A stretch of 64,000 bases of DNA from Coraliomargarita algicola (GCF_033878955.1 NZ_CP138858.1:1550001-1614000); one strand, 5' to 3'. Counted from the stretch's first letter, positions 1 through 9,418 are shown. The notes: generated by a model not told the origin, from the letters alone. Numbers and translations: made by a program.

Positions 1-374
1 TTGAACTGAGCTGGGATCAGCCAGTGAAAGTGGGCGAAGTTCAGTTGATCTTCGATACCGGCCTGCACCGCGTGCTCACTCTCAGTATGAGCGGTGGCTA
101 TACCAACATCATGCAATGGGGACAACCGCAGGAAGAAACCGTCGCCGCCTACAAGATCGAAGTGGAGCGTGATGGAAGCTGGCAAACGCTGGCCGAGGTC
201 AAAGACAATTACCTGCGCCGCAGATGCCACGCTGCTGATGAAGCCGCGCTGACCTCGCGTTTGCGTCTGACTGTGCTCGGCACGCATGGCCTCGACCATG
301 CCCGCGTTTGCGAGATCCGCGTCTATCCAGAAGCCACTCCGGGCTTTCTGCAGGACACTAACAGCGATGCTTAA
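1..374 (+). CDS. C-terminal part of a probable FAD-dependent oxidoreductase (truncated by window edge)
   Basis: The frame is open from base 3, so the gene begins upstream of the window; only about 123 residues are visible. They form a discoidin-like beta-sandwich tail: a VKVGEVQLIFDTGL strand, a YKIEVERDGSWQTLAEVKDN segment and a closing ARVCEIRVYPEATPG strand. From memory, this pattern is common at the C-terminus of FAD-dependent oxidoreductases of Planctomycetes and Verrucomicrobia and also of some glycosidases, so the product name is an inference. The stop codon is directly followed by the ATG of the CBM9-like lipoprotein, which indicates one transcript and probably translational coupling. 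It heads the visible part of a plus-strand sugar-oxidation and uptake cluster. Confidence 0.5.
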   Translation, partial: ELSWDQPVKVGEVQLIFDTGLHRVLTLSMSGGYTNIMQWGQPQEETVAAYKIEVERDGSWQTLAEVKDNYLRRRCHAADEAALTSRLRLTVLGTHGLDHARVCEIRVYPEATPGFLQDTNSDA

Positions 375-1223
375 ATGATCGATTTGAGACAGTTGACTCC
401 TCCCACCCGTTCTGCGGGTGGGAATCGGGCTCGACAGTGCTGGTTGTTGCTGGCTCCGGCCATGCTCCTCCTCGGAGGCTGTCACACGGCGAGCATTGCG
501 CCTCCCCCTGCACCGCAGAATCTGCTCGCGCATTGGAGCAGTGAAAGCGTCACAGTGGATGGCCGCTTGCTGGAATCGGTCTGGGAGCACGCGGTCGCCT
601 ATCCGCTGAGCTTCTCGCTGGCCGACAGCCCGGAGGGGCAGTCCCCCTCCGAAGCTGGAACTGTGCGCCTGGCCTGGGACAACGAATATCTCTACGCGGC
701 CTTCGAGTTTCAGGACTCGGACGTGATTGAAGAAGGCGATGCCGACCAACTGCAGCAGCAACGAACGGGCGATGTCGCAGAGCTGTTTCTCAAACCGCAG
801 GGGCAACCTTGGTATTGGGAATTCCACGTGACCGCGCGCGCTCGCAAAAGCGCCTTCTTCTTTCCCAGTCAGGGGCGCTCAGGCCTGCCGAGTAATTTCG
901 ATTTTGAGCATGGCACCCGCGCTGGCGCGATGATCGATGGCACGCTAAACGAGTGGAGCGACCAGGACGGTGGTTGGACGGCCGAGATGGCCATTCCGCT
1001 GCGCGAGCTCAGCGTGCAAGGCGAAGACTTCGCCCCCGACAGTGAATGGCGTGTATTGGCGGCTCGATACAATTACGCGTTCTCCTTGCCCGCGCCCGAA
1101 CTGTCTTCTGCCCCTCAACTTCCACGAACCTCTTTCCACGACCACCCCCACTACGGATTTCTTCAATTCCAGAAACCGCACAGTGCGGCGGCAGCGACCG
1201 AAACGCCGGACACGGCAAACTAG
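375..1223 (+). CDS. CBM9-like carbohydrate-binding lipoprotein
   Basis: The 282-aa protein has a long N-terminus, a hydrophobic stretch (about residues 22-34) and a lipobox LLGGC with the cysteine near residue 36, so it is probably an acylated lipoprotein exported to the cell envelope. After a proline-rich linker comes a CBM9-like/DOMON-type fold: ESVTVDGRLLESVWEHA, then VRLAWDNEYLYAAFEFQDSDV, and YWEFHVTA, which are typical of the family-9 carbohydrate-binding superfamily. No catalytic residues are seen; it likely binds sugar at the cell surface. The ATG follows the previous stop with no gap (TAAATG), and the next gene starts 11 bases after its stop, so it sits inside an operon. Confidence 0.75.
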   Translation: MIDLRQLTPPTRSAGGNRARQCWLLLAPAMLLLGGCHTASIAPPPAPQNLLAHWSSESVTVDGRLLESVWEHAVAYPLSFSLADSPEGQSPSEAGTVRLAWDNEYLYAAFEFQDSDVIEEGDADQLQQQRTGDVAELFLKPQGQPWYWEFHVTARARKSAFFFPSQGRSGLPSNFDFEHGTRAGAMIDGTLNEWSDQDGGWTAEMAIPLRELSVQGEDFAPDSEWRVLAARYNYAFSLPAPELSSAPQLPRTSFHDHPHYGFLQFQKPHSAAAATETPDTAN

Positions 1224-1234
1224 ACGACATTTGA

Positions 1235-2422
1235 ATGAATAACAAAAAAGAATTACGACTTGGCTTGATCGGAGCGGGACGACGCGGGGCATTCGCCCAA
1301 TACATGCATCAGCCGGAGAACAATGTTTTCCTCACGGCCGCTGCCGATACCGATCCGGAAGCGCTTAAAGCGTTTCAGGAAACAATCGAGCGCGAGGTCT
1401 ACGTGACCGAAGACTATCATGAATTACTGGCACGCCCCGATATCGACGCGGTGCTCATTTCCACGCCGGATGATCTGCACGAGGAACACGCGATCGCGGC
1501 ATTGAAGGCGGGTAAAGGCGTCTATCTCGAGAAGCCGATCGCTATCACCATTGAGGGTTGCGACCGCATCCTGGAGACCGCGCGCGAGCAAAATGCCAAA
1601 CTCTACGTCGGGCACAATCTGCGCCACTTTGCTGTGATGCGTAAGATGAAGGAGTTGATCGACTCCGGCGCGATTGGCGAAGTTAAGACCGCTTGGTGCC
1701 GTCACTTCATTTCCTACGGCGGCGACGCTTACTACAAAGACTGGCACGCCGAGCGTAGCCGCACCACCAGCCTGCTGCTGCAAAAAGGTGCGCACGACAT
1801 CGATGTGCTGCACTGGCTCTGCGGCGGTTACACCGAAACGGTCACCGCCATGGGCGAGCTCTCGCTCTATGATCAGATCACCGATCGGCGCGATCCGGAG
1901 GTCAAGGGCGACACCTACTGGAACATGGATAACTGGCCGCCGCTCTCGCAAAAGGGGCTGAATCCGGTCATCGATGTTGAGGATATTAATATGATGTTGA
2001 TGCGCCTGGATAACGGCGTGATCGCTACGTATCAGCAATGCCACTACAGCCCGGATGCCTGGCGCAACTACACTATCATCGGCACCGAAGGACGCATTGA
2101 AAACTTCGGCGACATGTCGGGAGAGTGTATGATCAAGCTGTGGAATAAGCGTCACAACTATCAAGCCGAAGGGGATGCCGAGTTTATCATTCCTAAAGAG
2201 GAGGGCTCGCATGGCGGGGCCGACCCCAAGATTATTGACGAATTTATCCGCTACATGCGCGACGAGGGCGGCGGCACCATTACCTCCCCCGTGTCGGCCC
2301 GCTATAGCGCGGTCACCGGCTGCAAGGCCACCGAGTCGCTCAGAAACGGCGCGATCCCGGTCCAGGTGCCGACCTTAGCGAAGGATCTGGCTGACTATTT
2401 CGATAAGTCTACCGGACAGTAA
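1235..2422 (+). CDS. Gfo/Idh/MocA family oxidoreductase
   Basis: The 395-aa protein is a cytosolic NAD(P)-dependent dehydrogenase of the glucose-fructose oxidoreductase/inositol dehydrogenase/MocA family. The N-terminal Rossmann fold shows GLIGAGRRG (about residues 10-18), followed by the family's EKP signature in VYLEKPIAIT near residue 100, whose lysine is catalytic in the family. The C-terminal half carries LLQKGAHDIDVLHWL, which matches the substrate-site histidine region. Length is normal. No signal peptide is seen. The exact sugar or polyol substrate cannot be told. It lies between the lipoprotein and an SSS symporter, so it likely acts on the imported sugar. Confidence 0.92.
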   Translation: MNNKKELRLGLIGAGRRGAFAQYMHQPENNVFLTAAADTDPEALKAFQETIEREVYVTEDYHELLARPDIDAVLISTPDDLHEEHAIAALKAGKGVYLEKPIAITIEGCDRILETAREQNAKLYVGHNLRHFAVMRKMKELIDSGAIGEVKTAWCRHFISYGGDAYYKDWHAERSRTTSLLLQKGAHDIDVLHWLCGGYTETVTAMGELSLYDQITDRRDPEVKGDTYWNMDNWPPLSQKGLNPVIDVEDINMMLMRLDNGVIATYQQCHYSPDAWRNYTIIGTEGRIENFGDMSGECMIKLWNKRHNYQAEGDAEFIIPKEEGSHGGADPKIIDEFIRYMRDEGGGTITSPVSARYSAVTGCKATESLRNGAIPVQVPTLAKDLADYFDKSTGQ

Positions 2423-2477
2423 TCGGCTCTAAATTCCTTTCGGCGATTCACGCCATATTTTTTTAACACCACAGCTG

Positions 2478-2493
2478 CTCGCGTTCGCGCGAG
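2478..2493 (+). other. TTCG-loop hairpin just before the SSS symporter start
   Basis: CTCGCG-TTCG-CGCGAG forms a 6-bp GC stem closed by a TTCG tetraloop, 17 bases upstream of the symporter ATG at 2511. No clear Shine-Dalgarno sequence is visible between the hairpin and the ATG. It could stabilise or modulate the 5' end of the symporter message, but this is inference. Confidence 0.4.
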
Positions 2494-2510
2494 TGATCTA
2501 AATCAGCACA

Positions 2511-4544
2511 ATGTTTCAACTTGCTCTCACTAATCTCCACCCGGTGGACCTCGGGATCATCGGAGTGATTCTCGCGATTGTTATCGGGTTCGCCATCTAC
2601 TCGCAGCGATACACGCGCAGTGTGGCGGATTTTCTGTCGGCCAACCGTTGCGCCGGTCGCTACTTGCTGACCGTGGCCTCGGGCTCGGCGGGTATGGGGG
2701 CGATTTCGATCGTGGCGACTTGGGAGAAGTTTTATCAATCGGGCTTCACTGCCTTGTTTTGGGGGCAGATGTTGGCGCCGCTCGGGCTGCTGATGGCGCT
2801 GTCGGGCTGGATCATCTACCGCTACCGTGAGACGCGGGCCATGACGCTCGCCCAGTTTCTGGAGATGCGCTACAGCCGCCGCTTTCGTGTCTTTAGCGGG
2901 GCCCTGTGCTGGTTGAGTGGTGTGTTGAACTATGGGATTTTTCCGGCGGTCACGGCGCGGTTTTTCATCTACTTTCTGGGATTACCGGTCCACATGTGGA
3001 CGGTGCCGGGCACGGGCTTGGAGTTGAATCTCACCCTCGGTGTTGTCATGGCGATCATCCTGATCTCGGCCTTGTTTGTGACGCTGAGCGGCGGCCAGAT
3101 CTCGGTCATGGTGACGGACTTTATCCAGGGGCAGATCAGTAACATCGTCTTTCTGATATTGCTCGGGGTGATGCTCTATCTCTTTCCGTGGAGCGTCATT
3201 GTCGATACCCTCATGCAGGCACCGGAGGGCGCATCCAAGCTCAACCCTTTCGATACAGGCTCACTGCCGGACTTCAATCCGCTCTTCTTTTTGATCCTGA
3301 TGTTCCTCACCGTCTATAACTACATGGTGTGGCAAGGCAGTCAGGGCTATAACGCTTCGGCGATCAGCCCGCATGAGGCGAAGATGGCAGGCATTCTCGC
3401 GCAGTTCCGCAGTGGGGTCACTTATTTGCTGATCCCGCTGGCCGCTATCTGTGCCTATGTGCTGATGAATGCGCCGGTGCACGAAGCCGCCACCCTGGCC
3501 ACACAGTCGACGCTGGACGCGATCGGCGACCCTCAGTTGGCCAAGCAAATGACCACGACCGTGGCCATGTCGCAAATCCTGCCGATCGGAGTGGTCGGCT
3601 TGTTGGCGGTCGTCATGATCATGGCCTCGCTGGGCACGGACACCACTTACCTGCACTCCTGGGGCAGCATTTTCGTGCAGGACGTGCTCTTCCCGATCCG
3701 CCAATTGCGCGGACACGAAGATCGCTTAACTCCCGAAACCCATCTGCGCTGGTTGCGCTGGTCCATCGTCGGGGTGGCCGCGTTCACTTGGTGCTTTAGT
3801 ATGATTTTCCCACTCAAGGAATACATCCTCATGTATTTCCAAGCCACCGGCGCGATCTTCACCGGCGGCGCGGGTGCCGTGCTCATCGGCGGGCTCTACT
3901 GGAAACGTGGCACCACCTCCGGCGCATGGGCATCGATGATTGTGGGCTCCTTCCTCGCGGTGGGCGGCATCCTGACGATTAATATCATCTGGCCCAATGC
4001 CGTGCCGGCTTTACAGAATGCCTACCCCGCCAGCGAATGGATACAGTCCCTTCCGGAAAAATTCTGGCTGAATGGTGTGCACATGGCCTTCCTCGCCTCC
4101 CTCTCCGCAACGGCTACTTATGTGATCGTCAGCCTGCTCTCTCCCGATCCGCAGCTCAACATGGACAAGCTGCTGCACCGTGGCGAATACGAGGCCAAGA
4201 CACCTGAGGGAGCCGACCACATAGCACCCGTAGTGACCGGCTGGCGCGGACTGCTGCCCGGAGCGGAATTCACCCGGGGCGACCGGATCATTTACTACCT
4301 GAAACTGGGCTGGGTCATGTTCTTCTTTGTCACTTTCATCGGCATCAGCCTCTGGCAAGTCTTCTACAAATGGCCCGACCAATGGTGGGCAAACTGGTGG
4401 CTTATCAACCTCATCCTGACCGGCGTAACCGGCACCCTCACCACTATCTGGTTCCTCATCGGCGGCTTTAAGGATCTGAAGGCGATGTTCGCCCGCCTGT
4501 CCACTATCCAGCGCGACGCCGAGGACGACGGCACCGTTAACTAG
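2511..4544 (+). CDS. Sodium:solute symporter (SSS family) with C-terminal extension
   Basis: The 677-aa polytopic membrane protein carries the SSS core: a first helix LGIIGVILAIVIGFAIYS, SVADFLSANRCAGRYLLTVA (the family's SVxDFxxAxR-like loop), YRYRETRAMTLAQFLEMRYS, and later GGAGAVLIGGLYWKRGTTSGAWAS. It likely imports a sugar or organic acid with sodium. It has a long C-terminal part with extra membrane segments after a cytoplasmic LLHRGEYE loop, as seen in verrucomicrobial homologues. A paralogue lies at 10988-12979; both end in a DDGTV tail. It is co-directional with the dehydrogenase before it and the hydrolase-like gene after it. Confidence 0.92.
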   Translation: MFQLALTNLHPVDLGIIGVILAIVIGFAIYSQRYTRSVADFLSANRCAGRYLLTVASGSAGMGAISIVATWEKFYQSGFTALFWGQMLAPLGLLMALSGWIIYRYRETRAMTLAQFLEMRYSRRFRVFSGALCWLSGVLNYGIFPAVTARFFIYFLGLPVHMWTVPGTGLELNLTLGVVMAIILISALFVTLSGGQISVMVTDFIQGQISNIVFLILLGVMLYLFPWSVIVDTLMQAPEGASKLNPFDTGSLPDFNPLFFLILMFLTVYNYMVWQGSQGYNASAISPHEAKMAGILAQFRSGVTYLLIPLAAICAYVLMNAPVHEAATLATQSTLDAIGDPQLAKQMTTTVAMSQILPIGVVGLLAVVMIMASLGTDTTYLHSWGSIFVQDVLFPIRQLRGHEDRLTPETHLRWLRWSIVGVAAFTWCFSMIFPLKEYILMYFQATGAIFTGGAGAVLIGGLYWKRGTTSGAWASMIVGSFLAVGGILTINIIWPNAVPALQNAYPASEWIQSLPEKFWLNGVHMAFLASLSATATYVIVSLLSPDPQLNMDKLLHRGEYEAKTPEGADHIAPVVTGWRGLLPGAEFTRGDRIIYYLKLGWVMFFFVTFIGISLWQVFYKWPDQWWANWWLINLILTGVTGTLTTIWFLIGGFKDLKAMFARLSTIQRDAEDDGTVN

Positions 4545-4592
4545 CCTGCCCTACATCTCTTGCAGCAGGGCTTTGCCACCCTGTCGACCAGT

Positions 4593-6668
4593 ATGAAACC
4601 ATTTCACATTATTCTACGCTACGGGCTGGACCCGTTCAACGGGCTGGAAGAAAACTACCGCCGCTTGCTCGACTTCGTCGAAGAGTCGGGCATCGGGGAG
4701 GTCATGTTCCTGATTGCCCCCGAGGAACGCAGTCAGGGGCATGTCACGCTCGACGAGATCAAGCCATGGATTGAGGCGATCCAGCGGATCAAGCCACTGC
4801 TCGCGAAAAAAGGAGTCGGAGTAAGCCTGAATCCCTGGACCACGACCTACCATGCCGGACGCGGACGCCACCTGCATTCGGGACAAAGCTTCCGCTTAAT
4901 GATCGGAGAGACCGGCGCGAACAACGGACTGTCCCCCTGCCCCTTGTGCGAAAATTGGCAGGCCTATTTGATCGAAATCTTCTGCCACCTCACCCGTGAA
5001 ATCGAGCCCGTTGCCATGTGGATCGAAGACGACTGGCGATTGCACAATCACGGCGAGGAAATGGGCTTTGGCGGATGCTTTTGCGAAGTTTGCCTGGAGC
5101 GTTTTGCGCAAAAAACAGGCGAAGCGGCCGACCGCGAAACCGTGCTCGCGCGCATCTTGGCCGGCGGAACGCCGCATCCATGGCGCACCCACTGGCTGGA
5201 GCACGCAAAAGAATCCTTGCTCGAGCCAGCAGAAAAACTCGCAGCGGCATTGAAGCAAGAAGCCCCCGCCATGCGTATCGGCCTCATGTCCAGCATCCCC
5301 GATGTCCACTGCGTGGAAGGCCGTGATTGGAACCGGCTGATGGATCTATGGAGCCAGGGCGACAAATACCTGATCCGCCCCCACATGCCTCCCTACACGG
5401 AAGAGCCGCCGATTCAGACCCCGCCCACCTATTCCCGCCACACCCTCGCCAATCTGGACGGGGACTGCGACATTTTCCCGGAACTGGAAAACTCGCCCCG
5501 CTGCGGCCCTTACAGCGTATCACACGCCTACTCTATCTGGGAAATTCAGAACGCCATTCTTTACGGTGCGCAAGGGATCACCATCAACCATTTTGATAAC
5601 ATGGGGATGAACACCTACTACGACCGCGATTTCGGCAAAGCGCTCGGCGCGAAGCGGGAGGTGTTCGATGCACTCATGGACCTCGAACTCGATGATCGCA
5701 AGGCACGCGGCGTTAAGATCCTCTTCTCGCCCGACGTCGCCCGACACACACAGACAGCCAACACTGCATCGCTCGACGCGGCACAAATAAATGCCAACGA
5801 AGGCAGCCTCAAAGAGCTCCAAGCCAATTCGGTGGCCTGGAGCAAGGTCTTCTACACTCTCGGCATCGCCCACGGGTTTACCCGTAGTCTCGAAGGCGAT
5901 GACATCCTCGCCGTATCCGATCAGACCCTACGCTGCTACAGCGACAGTGAAATCGAAACACTACTCAGCCGCAAGCTCCTGCTCGATCTGCCCAGCGCCG
6001 AAATCCTTGTGCAACGCGGCTTTGGCGCACTGATCGGAGTTCAAGACATTGCCCGCATCCCGCTCGAGCAGTCCCCCTACTCCATCGAAGAAGTAGACGC
6101 CACCTTCTTTGGTGAACTCGAAGGCGGCGTCAAAGCACGTATGTGCGCCCAACGCTGCACCCACGCCATCGGCGTGCTCCACTACGCTCCCGGCGTCGAA
6201 ACACTCTCCACCATTAAGAACGCGCAGTTGGATACCCTCTTTCCCGGCTCCGGGCTATTCACCAACACATTAGGCGGCACCATCTATACCACTTGCTATC
6301 CGCTCGATAGCGCGCAATTCTACATGGCCTACTTCAACCGAGTGCGGCAGGAATACTGGACCAAATTGTTATTCAAAATGGGCGGAGCTGAGCAGACCAT
6401 CGCCTGCGAACACCCGCTTCAAGTGCATGCCCACAACCTTCAGGACGGCATCTCCATCGCCGCCACCAATGTGATATATGACACAGTCAAGCGCCTCGTC
6501 ATCAAGCTACCCAGCTCCGACATCGCAGCCAAAACCTTTCAAGTCCTAAAGAAAGCAAACTGGGAAACTATCCGACCCAAAGTAAGCCACTCCGAAGACG
6601 TAGCCACCCTACAATTCGATCTAGAAATCCCCACACTCCAAACCGCATTCATCACCATTCGGAGATAG
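4593..6668 (+). CDS. TIM-barrel glycosidase-like protein of unknown specificity
   Basis: I do not recognise a named family. From the ATG at 4593 the protein is 691 aa; an in-frame TTG at 4560 would add 11 residues, but the ATG precedes the conserved-looking MKPFHIILRYGLDPF start. There is no signal peptide, so it is probably cytosolic. The first 380 residues look like a beta/alpha barrel of the GH42-like hypothetical hydrolase type, with MWIEDDWRLHNH, a CFCEVC cysteine cluster near residue 170, and a later INHFDNMGMN segment. The C-terminal part is a beta-sandwich ending in LQTAFITIRR. Gap to the symporter is 48 bases. It may process the imported oligosaccharide; this is inference from context. 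The 250 bases after it hold no gene that I can support. Confidence 0.6.
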   Translation: MKPFHIILRYGLDPFNGLEENYRRLLDFVEESGIGEVMFLIAPEERSQGHVTLDEIKPWIEAIQRIKPLLAKKGVGVSLNPWTTTYHAGRGRHLHSGQSFRLMIGETGANNGLSPCPLCENWQAYLIEIFCHLTREIEPVAMWIEDDWRLHNHGEEMGFGGCFCEVCLERFAQKTGEAADRETVLARILAGGTPHPWRTHWLEHAKESLLEPAEKLAAALKQEAPAMRIGLMSSIPDVHCVEGRDWNRLMDLWSQGDKYLIRPHMPPYTEEPPIQTPPTYSRHTLANLDGDCDIFPELENSPRCGPYSVSHAYSIWEIQNAILYGAQGITINHFDNMGMNTYYDRDFGKALGAKREVFDALMDLELDDRKARGVKILFSPDVARHTQTANTASLDAAQINANEGSLKELQANSVAWSKVFYTLGIAHGFTRSLEGDDILAVSDQTLRCYSDSEIETLLSRKLLLDLPSAEILVQRGFGALIGVQDIARIPLEQSPYSIEEVDATFFGELEGGVKARMCAQRCTHAIGVLHYAPGVETLSTIKNAQLDTLFPGSGLFTNTLGGTIYTTCYPLDSAQFYMAYFNRVRQEYWTKLLFKMGGAEQTIACEHPLQVHAHNLQDGISIAATNVIYDTVKRLVIKLPSSDIAAKTFQVLKKANWETIRPKVSHSEDVATLQFDLEIPTLQTAFITIRR

Positions 6669-6918
6669 TGCATAGAGCTCGCTGAACGCTGGACACCGAA
6701 TCCTTCGGACGCAACGTGCGCGATTGGCAACACGTTTTGCCCCTAAAGCTTGGTATCACGATCCCCACACTGGCAGGAAAGCCTCGTAGAAATATCGTTA
6801 TTTGCTCATTCAAGCGTCCCTCTTTTAAGACCTCATAAGATACTTGCCAATCAAGCCCAGAAGAAAAACCATTCAATAACGTTACCCCACAACGTAAAGC
6901 ACCTCAATCGAATTGCCT

Positions 6919-8310
6919 TTAGGTGTAATGGAGTTGAGCGGTCGCCACACAATCCTGACTTGAAGTGATCCTCACCCAGTGAGCACTGAATCCAGACGGG
7001 AAAGTATAGCTTTGGTAGCCCTCAGCAGGCACCTCGACGGTGGTATAACTATGCCATTCCCCACATCCCATGAAGTCGACTTCAACATTGAAAGAGACTG
7101 CGCTCTTCGACTTATGGCTCAAATGCAAGACCTTTTGATCAAAACCAGTCATCAGATAGGGGTCGGAAGTCTCGTTAGACCGGACTTCATCGTTCCACCA
7201 TGGTCCTCCCCAGCCAGTGGGTTTCCCGTATTGCCAAAGGTCGTCGGTCTTGCCCATCCAAATCCCTGATTGAGGCTCCGCACAGTGCACATTCTCACCA
7301 CCATCATGGCTACAATTGTCCGCTCCGATAACGAGTAGCCCCTTCCAAGTGCAAAAGTCACTGTGCACCCATAGGTGAGTCGAGATCGGACGGATGCCCC
7401 AGACTTTATTACCATAAGCCCACGGGGAAAGTTCATACCACATGCCGTGATGATCCATGAGCAGGCGCTCGTGTTCAACGGATCGGATACGTGGCCATTC
7501 CGTTTGCCACTTGTGCTCGTAAGTATGCGACGCTTTCGGGAGTCGATATCGGCGCCAAGTTTTATCAGCCTCCGTATAGACTTTCAAGATAGCGGACGCG
7601 CGATCCCAACCCGAGGCGAAAGTGGTTCCGCCAAAGTCCCCTAGGCCATGAACAGTGACGAAAGGCTTGCGCTCCAGAACGACCCATTCTTCACCATCAA
7701 ACTCCGCGAGTGTGCCCTCCTGTTGTTCGCCGAGGTAATCTGCCTCGCTATAGTCATTATTAGAGACCACTAACTTATCTTTATTAGTATAGCAGTCTTT
7801 GAAATGACATTTCATTTCACCGGGCGTATCCAACTCTTGAGTGAGATCGAAGAGTAGTTGGCATTCCAGCGTCTGGACATTCAACTCGAAGAGTTCCCCC
7901 TCCATACCCAGCATGTAAACATGGCTATCAGGTTTACTCAGGTGCTTGGCGGTGCCACATAGGCGAATGTCAATCAGTTCTTCGACAGTGCGTACGTTAT
8001 GCTCCCGGTCAATGACGTGGGGTCCGATAACCAACTGACTCGTCGGGCTATGGACGAAACGATTCGCATAGGTCCCATCGACTCCAGCCGGATGACGGGT
8101 CATGTTAAAATCTCCATCAATCACACGGAGGCCGGATCCAGTGCCCGATGTTTTTCGATGAGAGACATAATTCAGAACATACAGTTTGCCAAGCCATGGC
8201 ATAAGGCAGCCGATTCCAATTTCGCTGCGGGGCGGCCCAAAGTCGGCAACCTGTGCGAGTGAAGGAATGACACCTGAGTAATTTGCGGGGAGATGAGTAT
8301 TTTGATTCAT
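6919..8310 (-). CDS. Conserved hypothetical protein, beta-propeller-like
   Basis: The product is 463 aa from the ATG at 8310; the open frame extends 20 codons further, but that would cross the inverted repeat in the divergent promoter. No signal peptide is seen. Repeated short strands such as GKLYVLNYVS, HVYMLGMEGELFELN and GLLVIGADNCSHDGG, each ending in Gly/Asp turns, suggest a beta-propeller, and the last 70 residues (VSFNVEVDFMGCGEW onward) resemble a small beta-sandwich. I recall homologues only as uncharacterised proteins of Planctomycetes and Verrucomicrobia. It is transcribed divergently from a LacI gene 73 bases away, so it is probably that regulator's target and likely acts in sugar use. 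Confidence 0.6.
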   Translation of the reverse strand: MNQNTHLPANYSGVIPSLAQVADFGPPRSEIGIGCLMPWLGKLYVLNYVSHRKTSGTGSGLRVIDGDFNMTRHPAGVDGTYANRFVHSPTSQLVIGPHVIDREHNVRTVEELIDIRLCGTAKHLSKPDSHVYMLGMEGELFELNVQTLECQLLFDLTQELDTPGEMKCHFKDCYTNKDKLVVSNNDYSEADYLGEQQEGTLAEFDGEEWVVLERKPFVTVHGLGDFGGTTFASGWDRASAILKVYTEADKTWRRYRLPKASHTYEHKWQTEWPRIRSVEHERLLMDHHGMWYELSPWAYGNKVWGIRPISTHLWVHSDFCTWKGLLVIGADNCSHDGGENVHCAEPQSGIWMGKTDDLWQYGKPTGWGGPWWNDEVRSNETSDPYLMTGFDQKVLHLSHKSKSAVSFNVEVDFMGCGEWHSYTTVEVPAEGYQSYTFPSGFSAHWVRITSSQDCVATAQLHYT

Positions 8311-8350
8311 GACCACCACTCTGAGACCTATTTCCTTCTTGTGGAAGTCC

Positions 8351-8378
8351 GGTAAAATGTGTTCAGTCACATTTTACC
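8351..8378. promoter_or_regulatory. Perfect inverted repeat, probable LacI operator in divergent promoter
   Basis: GGTAAAATGTG (8351-8361), six bases TTCAGT, then CACATTTTACC (8368-8378): 11-bp arms without mismatch. The repeat lies between the minus-strand start at 8310 and the LacI ATG at 8384, and ends 5 bases before that ATG. This position fits autoregulation plus control of the divergent gene. The TGTG-N6-CACA core is CRP-like but two bases tighter than the CRP consensus. Confidence 0.65.
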
Positions 8379-8383
8379 GACAC

Positions 8384-9379
8384 ATGCAAAATACCCCCAA
8401 TAAACGACCTACAATTTATGATGTGGCAAAGTTGGCCGGAGTCAGTCACGCCACTGTATCTCGGGTCGTGCGCGGCGCAGACATCGTCAAGCCCACAACG
8501 ATTGAAATAGTAAAAGCAGCCATTGAAAAATTAGGTTATCGCCCCGATCCAGCTCTATCCGCTCTGGCCGCATATCGCTCGAATATGCAGCCGCATCAAG
8601 GCCATGGTGAGACCTTGGCCTTTATAGATTGCGACGGTTCTGAATATTCAGAAATCGTATATGCAGGGAGTTTAAAAGAAGCGTCCTCACTCGGCTATCA
8701 AGTCGAGAAATATGAACTGTCTGAACAAACCCGCGAACAACATCAACTTGCTAGACAACTGTATCACCGAGGAGTCCGTGGATTGATATTCGGCCCCAGC
8801 AATCAAGAAAGAGAGCTGAGCGGGTGGAACTGGGATGAACATGCGGCACTGACCTTAGGAACCTTAATGCACTCCCCGAGGCTGCATGCCGTGGCCGCAG
8901 ACTACTTCTTTGGAGCTTACTCAGCCTGCCACCTATTACGGGGGCGAGGTTGCCAGAGAATCGGTTTAGCCATTGACCCGAGCCTCGAGGCCCGAACCAG
9001 CCATCGATGGCTGGGAGGATATTGCGCCGCAATGGATGGTCTTAATCAAAATATCTACCGAAAACCTTGGCCTCCCGCAAAACATTTTCGCACATGGTGC
9101 CGGCGCAAAAAGATCGACGGAATCGTCACTATCCACGGAGAATTGAGGGAATACTGGGAAGAGAATTTTGGAAATTTCCTAATGATATCTAGCTTAGACA
9201 ATCAAGTAAACAAAGAGGGACAGCACTATGTCTTGGAACCGAGCGGTCTTGGCGAAGAAGCCATCCGTATGATCCATCACTTGCTACTAAAAAGAGAATA
9301 CGGCCTACCTACGAAACCGAGGATAGTAATGATACCGGGCACGTGGACCGGCATCAATGAAATACCGAACTCAAACTGA
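8384..9379 (+). CDS. LacI family transcriptional regulator
   Basis: The 331-aa protein begins at the ATG at 8384; an upstream in-frame extension of 25 codons lacks a DNA-binding motif and would overlap the inverted repeat. The N-terminal helix-turn-helix PTIYDVAKLAGVSHATVSRV (about residues 9-28) is the LacI/PurR type. The rest matches the periplasmic-binding-protein-like effector domain (GETLAFIDCD, RQLYHRGVRGLIFGPS, CQRIGLAID). The effector is presumably a sugar. It is divergent from the 463-aa protein. The C-terminal half is shorter in the last strands than E. coli LacI but similar to the second LacI at 20033-21097, with which it shares the Y-x-RGVxGxIF segment. Confidence 0.92.
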   Translation: MQNTPNKRPTIYDVAKLAGVSHATVSRVVRGADIVKPTTIEIVKAAIEKLGYRPDPALSALAAYRSNMQPHQGHGETLAFIDCDGSEYSEIVYAGSLKEASSLGYQVEKYELSEQTREQHQLARQLYHRGVRGLIFGPSNQERELSGWNWDEHAALTLGTLMHSPRLHAVAADYFFGAYSACHLLRGRGCQRIGLAIDPSLEARTSHRWLGGYCAAMDGLNQNIYRKPWPPAKHFRTWCRRKKIDGIVTIHGELREYWEENFGNFLMISSLDNQVNKEGQHYVLEPSGLGEEAIRMIHHLLLKREYGLPTKPRIVMIPGTWTGINEIPNSN

Positions 9380-9418
9380 GCTTCGCTCAAAAAGAAACCA
9401 ACAAATCGACAGAATCGG

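Noticed and set aside
6652..6876. 74-aa minus-strand frame after the first cluster
   Set aside because: It overlaps the end of the hydrolase-like gene, has no start signal and no recognisable family, although part of it looks moderately protein-like.
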